The notes under the pieces are model-generated. The model saw only the letters and a program-made list of their open reading frames with translations. It searched no databases and was not told the DNA's origin. This document shows, one piece after another, positions 63,061-64,000 of a DNA stretch of 64,000 nt (position 1 is the first letter of the stretch; each line of letters opens with the position of its first letter). This stretch comes from CAINVV01 sp963663675 (GTDB lineage: Bacteria > Bacteroidota > Bacteroidia > Bacteroidales > Prolixibacteraceae): assembly GCA_963663675.1 (NCBI GenBank), contig OY760498.1, positions 3,968,001 through 4,032,000 on the forward strand, read 5' to 3'. Made by a program: the position numbers and the translations under genes.

Positions 63061-64000
63061 ATGACCATAACAAAACTTCCAGGTACGAAGAAAAATGCCT
63101 TCGTTTCGATGATGGAGATGGCAGAAGAGTTTAAAGCCACAAACCTTGTCGACTCGATGTCAGGTCTTGCATGTCCGGATGAACTGATTAACCTTGTTGA
63201 TAAGTACATGCGTGCCGGGAACAATGACTATTCTCCAAGTGAAGGAGTAGGGACACTGAGGGAGCAGATAGCCTCCATTTTCAACAAGCAGAACAACACC
63301 GATTTACAAGCCGAAACCGACCTGACCATCACTGCCGGCCCTTCACAGGCCATGTCAACAGCCATAACTACTTTCGTCAAGGAAGGTGATGAAGTTATCC
63401 TGTTCGAACCTGTCCAGGAATCTTACGCACAATTAATTGAAATGACCGGAGGACGTCCTATTTACATTAACCTGAAACATCCTGAATACAGGATAGACTG
63501 GGATGAAGTAAAAAAGACTGTAACGACCAAGACTAAAATGATCGTTATCAACAATCCTCAAAACCCAATGGGTCAGATTTTCAGTCCTGAGGATTTTGAT
63601 CAGCTCAAACGAATGACCAACGGAACACGTTTGGTAATTCTCAGTAACGAAACTTTTGGGAATATTGTCTATGACGGACGTCACTTTAACAGCGTATGTT
63701 CTGTGCCTGAACTTGCAGCCAAGAGTCTTATTGTCTCCTCATTCGGAGCCATGTTCAACATCAACGGCTGGGGCATCGGCTACATTGCCGGACCAGAGAA
63801 ATTGATGACCGAATTCAGGAAAACTCAGCAATACCAAGGGTTCAGTGTCAATACTCCTGCACAATATGCATTGGCAGAATATCTGAAACAAGGTCAGAAT
63901 TTTAAGGAAATCAATGCTTTTTATCAAAGCAAAAGAGATTATTTCCTGGAACTTATGTCCGGCAGCAAATTCGAATGGATTCCGACGAAATCTACAACCT
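63061..64000 (+). CDS. Class I/II aminotransferase-fold protein, 3' end outside window
   Basis: The first 313 residues are visible. The fold is that of methionine/aspartate-type aminotransferases: NDYSPSEGVGTLREQIA, TITAGPSQAMSTAI, PVQESY, INNPQNPMGQIFS, SNETFG and GFSVNTPAQYALAEYL. Where active enzymes read SFGKTFxxTGWKxGY, this one reads SFGAMFNINGWGIGY. The PLP Schiff-base Lys is Ala (GCC near 63750) and the phosphate-binding residue after GW is Gly. It is therefore probably not a functional transaminase unless another Lys serves. The bases were checked: no frameshift is seen. Confidence 0.8.
   Translation, partial: MTITKLPGTKKNAFVSMMEMAEEFKATNLVDSMSGLACPDELINLVDKYMRAGNNDYSPSEGVGTLREQIASIFNKQNNTDLQAETDLTITAGPSQAMSTAITTFVKEGDEVILFEPVQESYAQLIEMTGGRPIYINLKHPEYRIDWDEVKKTVTTKTKMIVINNPQNPMGQIFSPEDFDQLKRMTNGTRLVILSNETFGNIVYDGRHFNSVCSVPELAAKSLIVSSFGAMFNINGWGIGYIAGPEKLMTEFRKTQQYQGFSVNTPAQYALAEYLKQGQNFKEINAFYQSKRDYFLELMSGSKFEWIPTKSTT

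Overview
The window looks like a chromosome segment of a Bacteroidota bacterium, probably in the Bacteroidales/Marinilabiliales neighbourhood. Many genes are preceded by the Bacteroidota -7 promoter element TAnnTTTG, clear Shine-Dalgarno sequences are lacking, and the families present (FISUMP domains, ArsF/ArsG arsenic genes, tricorn peptidase, tandem DUF2807 proteins, LytTR regulator) are typical of that phylum. I cannot name a species.

Layout. 1-2.2 kb: 3' part of groEL and the manganese exporter mntP. 2.3-9.35 kb: an eleven-gene, same-strand arsenic cluster (ArsR with a palindromic operator, two thioredoxin-like proteins, ArsF- and ArsG-like proteins, an ArsP-like permease, a rhodanese, a ProC-like oxidoreductase, the arsenate reductase ArsC, the arsenite methyltransferase ArsM and the exporter ACR3). 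9.4-17.3 kb: a DUF2141 protein, a tricorn peptidase, an ECF sigma/anti-sigma/outer-membrane-like trio and a FISUMP lipoprotein.

17.55-51.34 kb: a genomic island of about 33.8 kb inserted at the 3' end of a tRNA-Met(CAT) gene. A 14-bp core repeat bounds it. A tyrosine integrase lies at the far end, and paired TTTCCAAT motifs sit inside both ends. Its first 6 kb is a replication cassette (HTH protein, replication organiser-like protein, DnaB-type helicase, DUF5681/TerS-like protein) with no conjugation genes, so it resembles a phage satellite more than an ICE. A decayed IS481-type transposase follows. Two cargo systems come next.

Cargo 1 (minus strand, 24.7-36.5 kb) is a phospho-signalling cluster. 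Four paralogous transmembrane Ser/Thr kinases carry different C-terminal domains (WG+FISUMP, FISUMP, WG, FKBP). With them are an exported caspase-like protease, a membrane PP2C phosphatase, two FHA/zinc-ribbon proteins, an EF-hand-like protein and a LytTR regulator. I know of no named system with this composition, and it is the best candidate here for an undescribed system.

Cargo 2 (plus strand, 37.4-51.0 kb) is a DNA phosphorothioation defence locus of the Ssp type: SspB (DUF4007), SspC (ATPase), SspD (PAPS-reductase-like), a short SspE-like DUF262 protein, a soluble Ser/Thr kinase, SspA (cysteine desulfurase), then a PLD-helicase, a small protein, a Rad50/DndD-like ATPase with a CxxC hook, and a 168-aa protein. 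The kinase inside the operon and the lack of an HNH domain in the SspE-like protein are unusual.

51.3-64 kb: core chromosome again: tRNA-Met, M23 peptidase, dxr, rseP, tatA, two DUF2807 paralogues, a TetR regulator, RNase R, metF, rdgB, recO, and the start of a PLP aminotransferase-fold protein that lacks the usual Schiff-base lysine.
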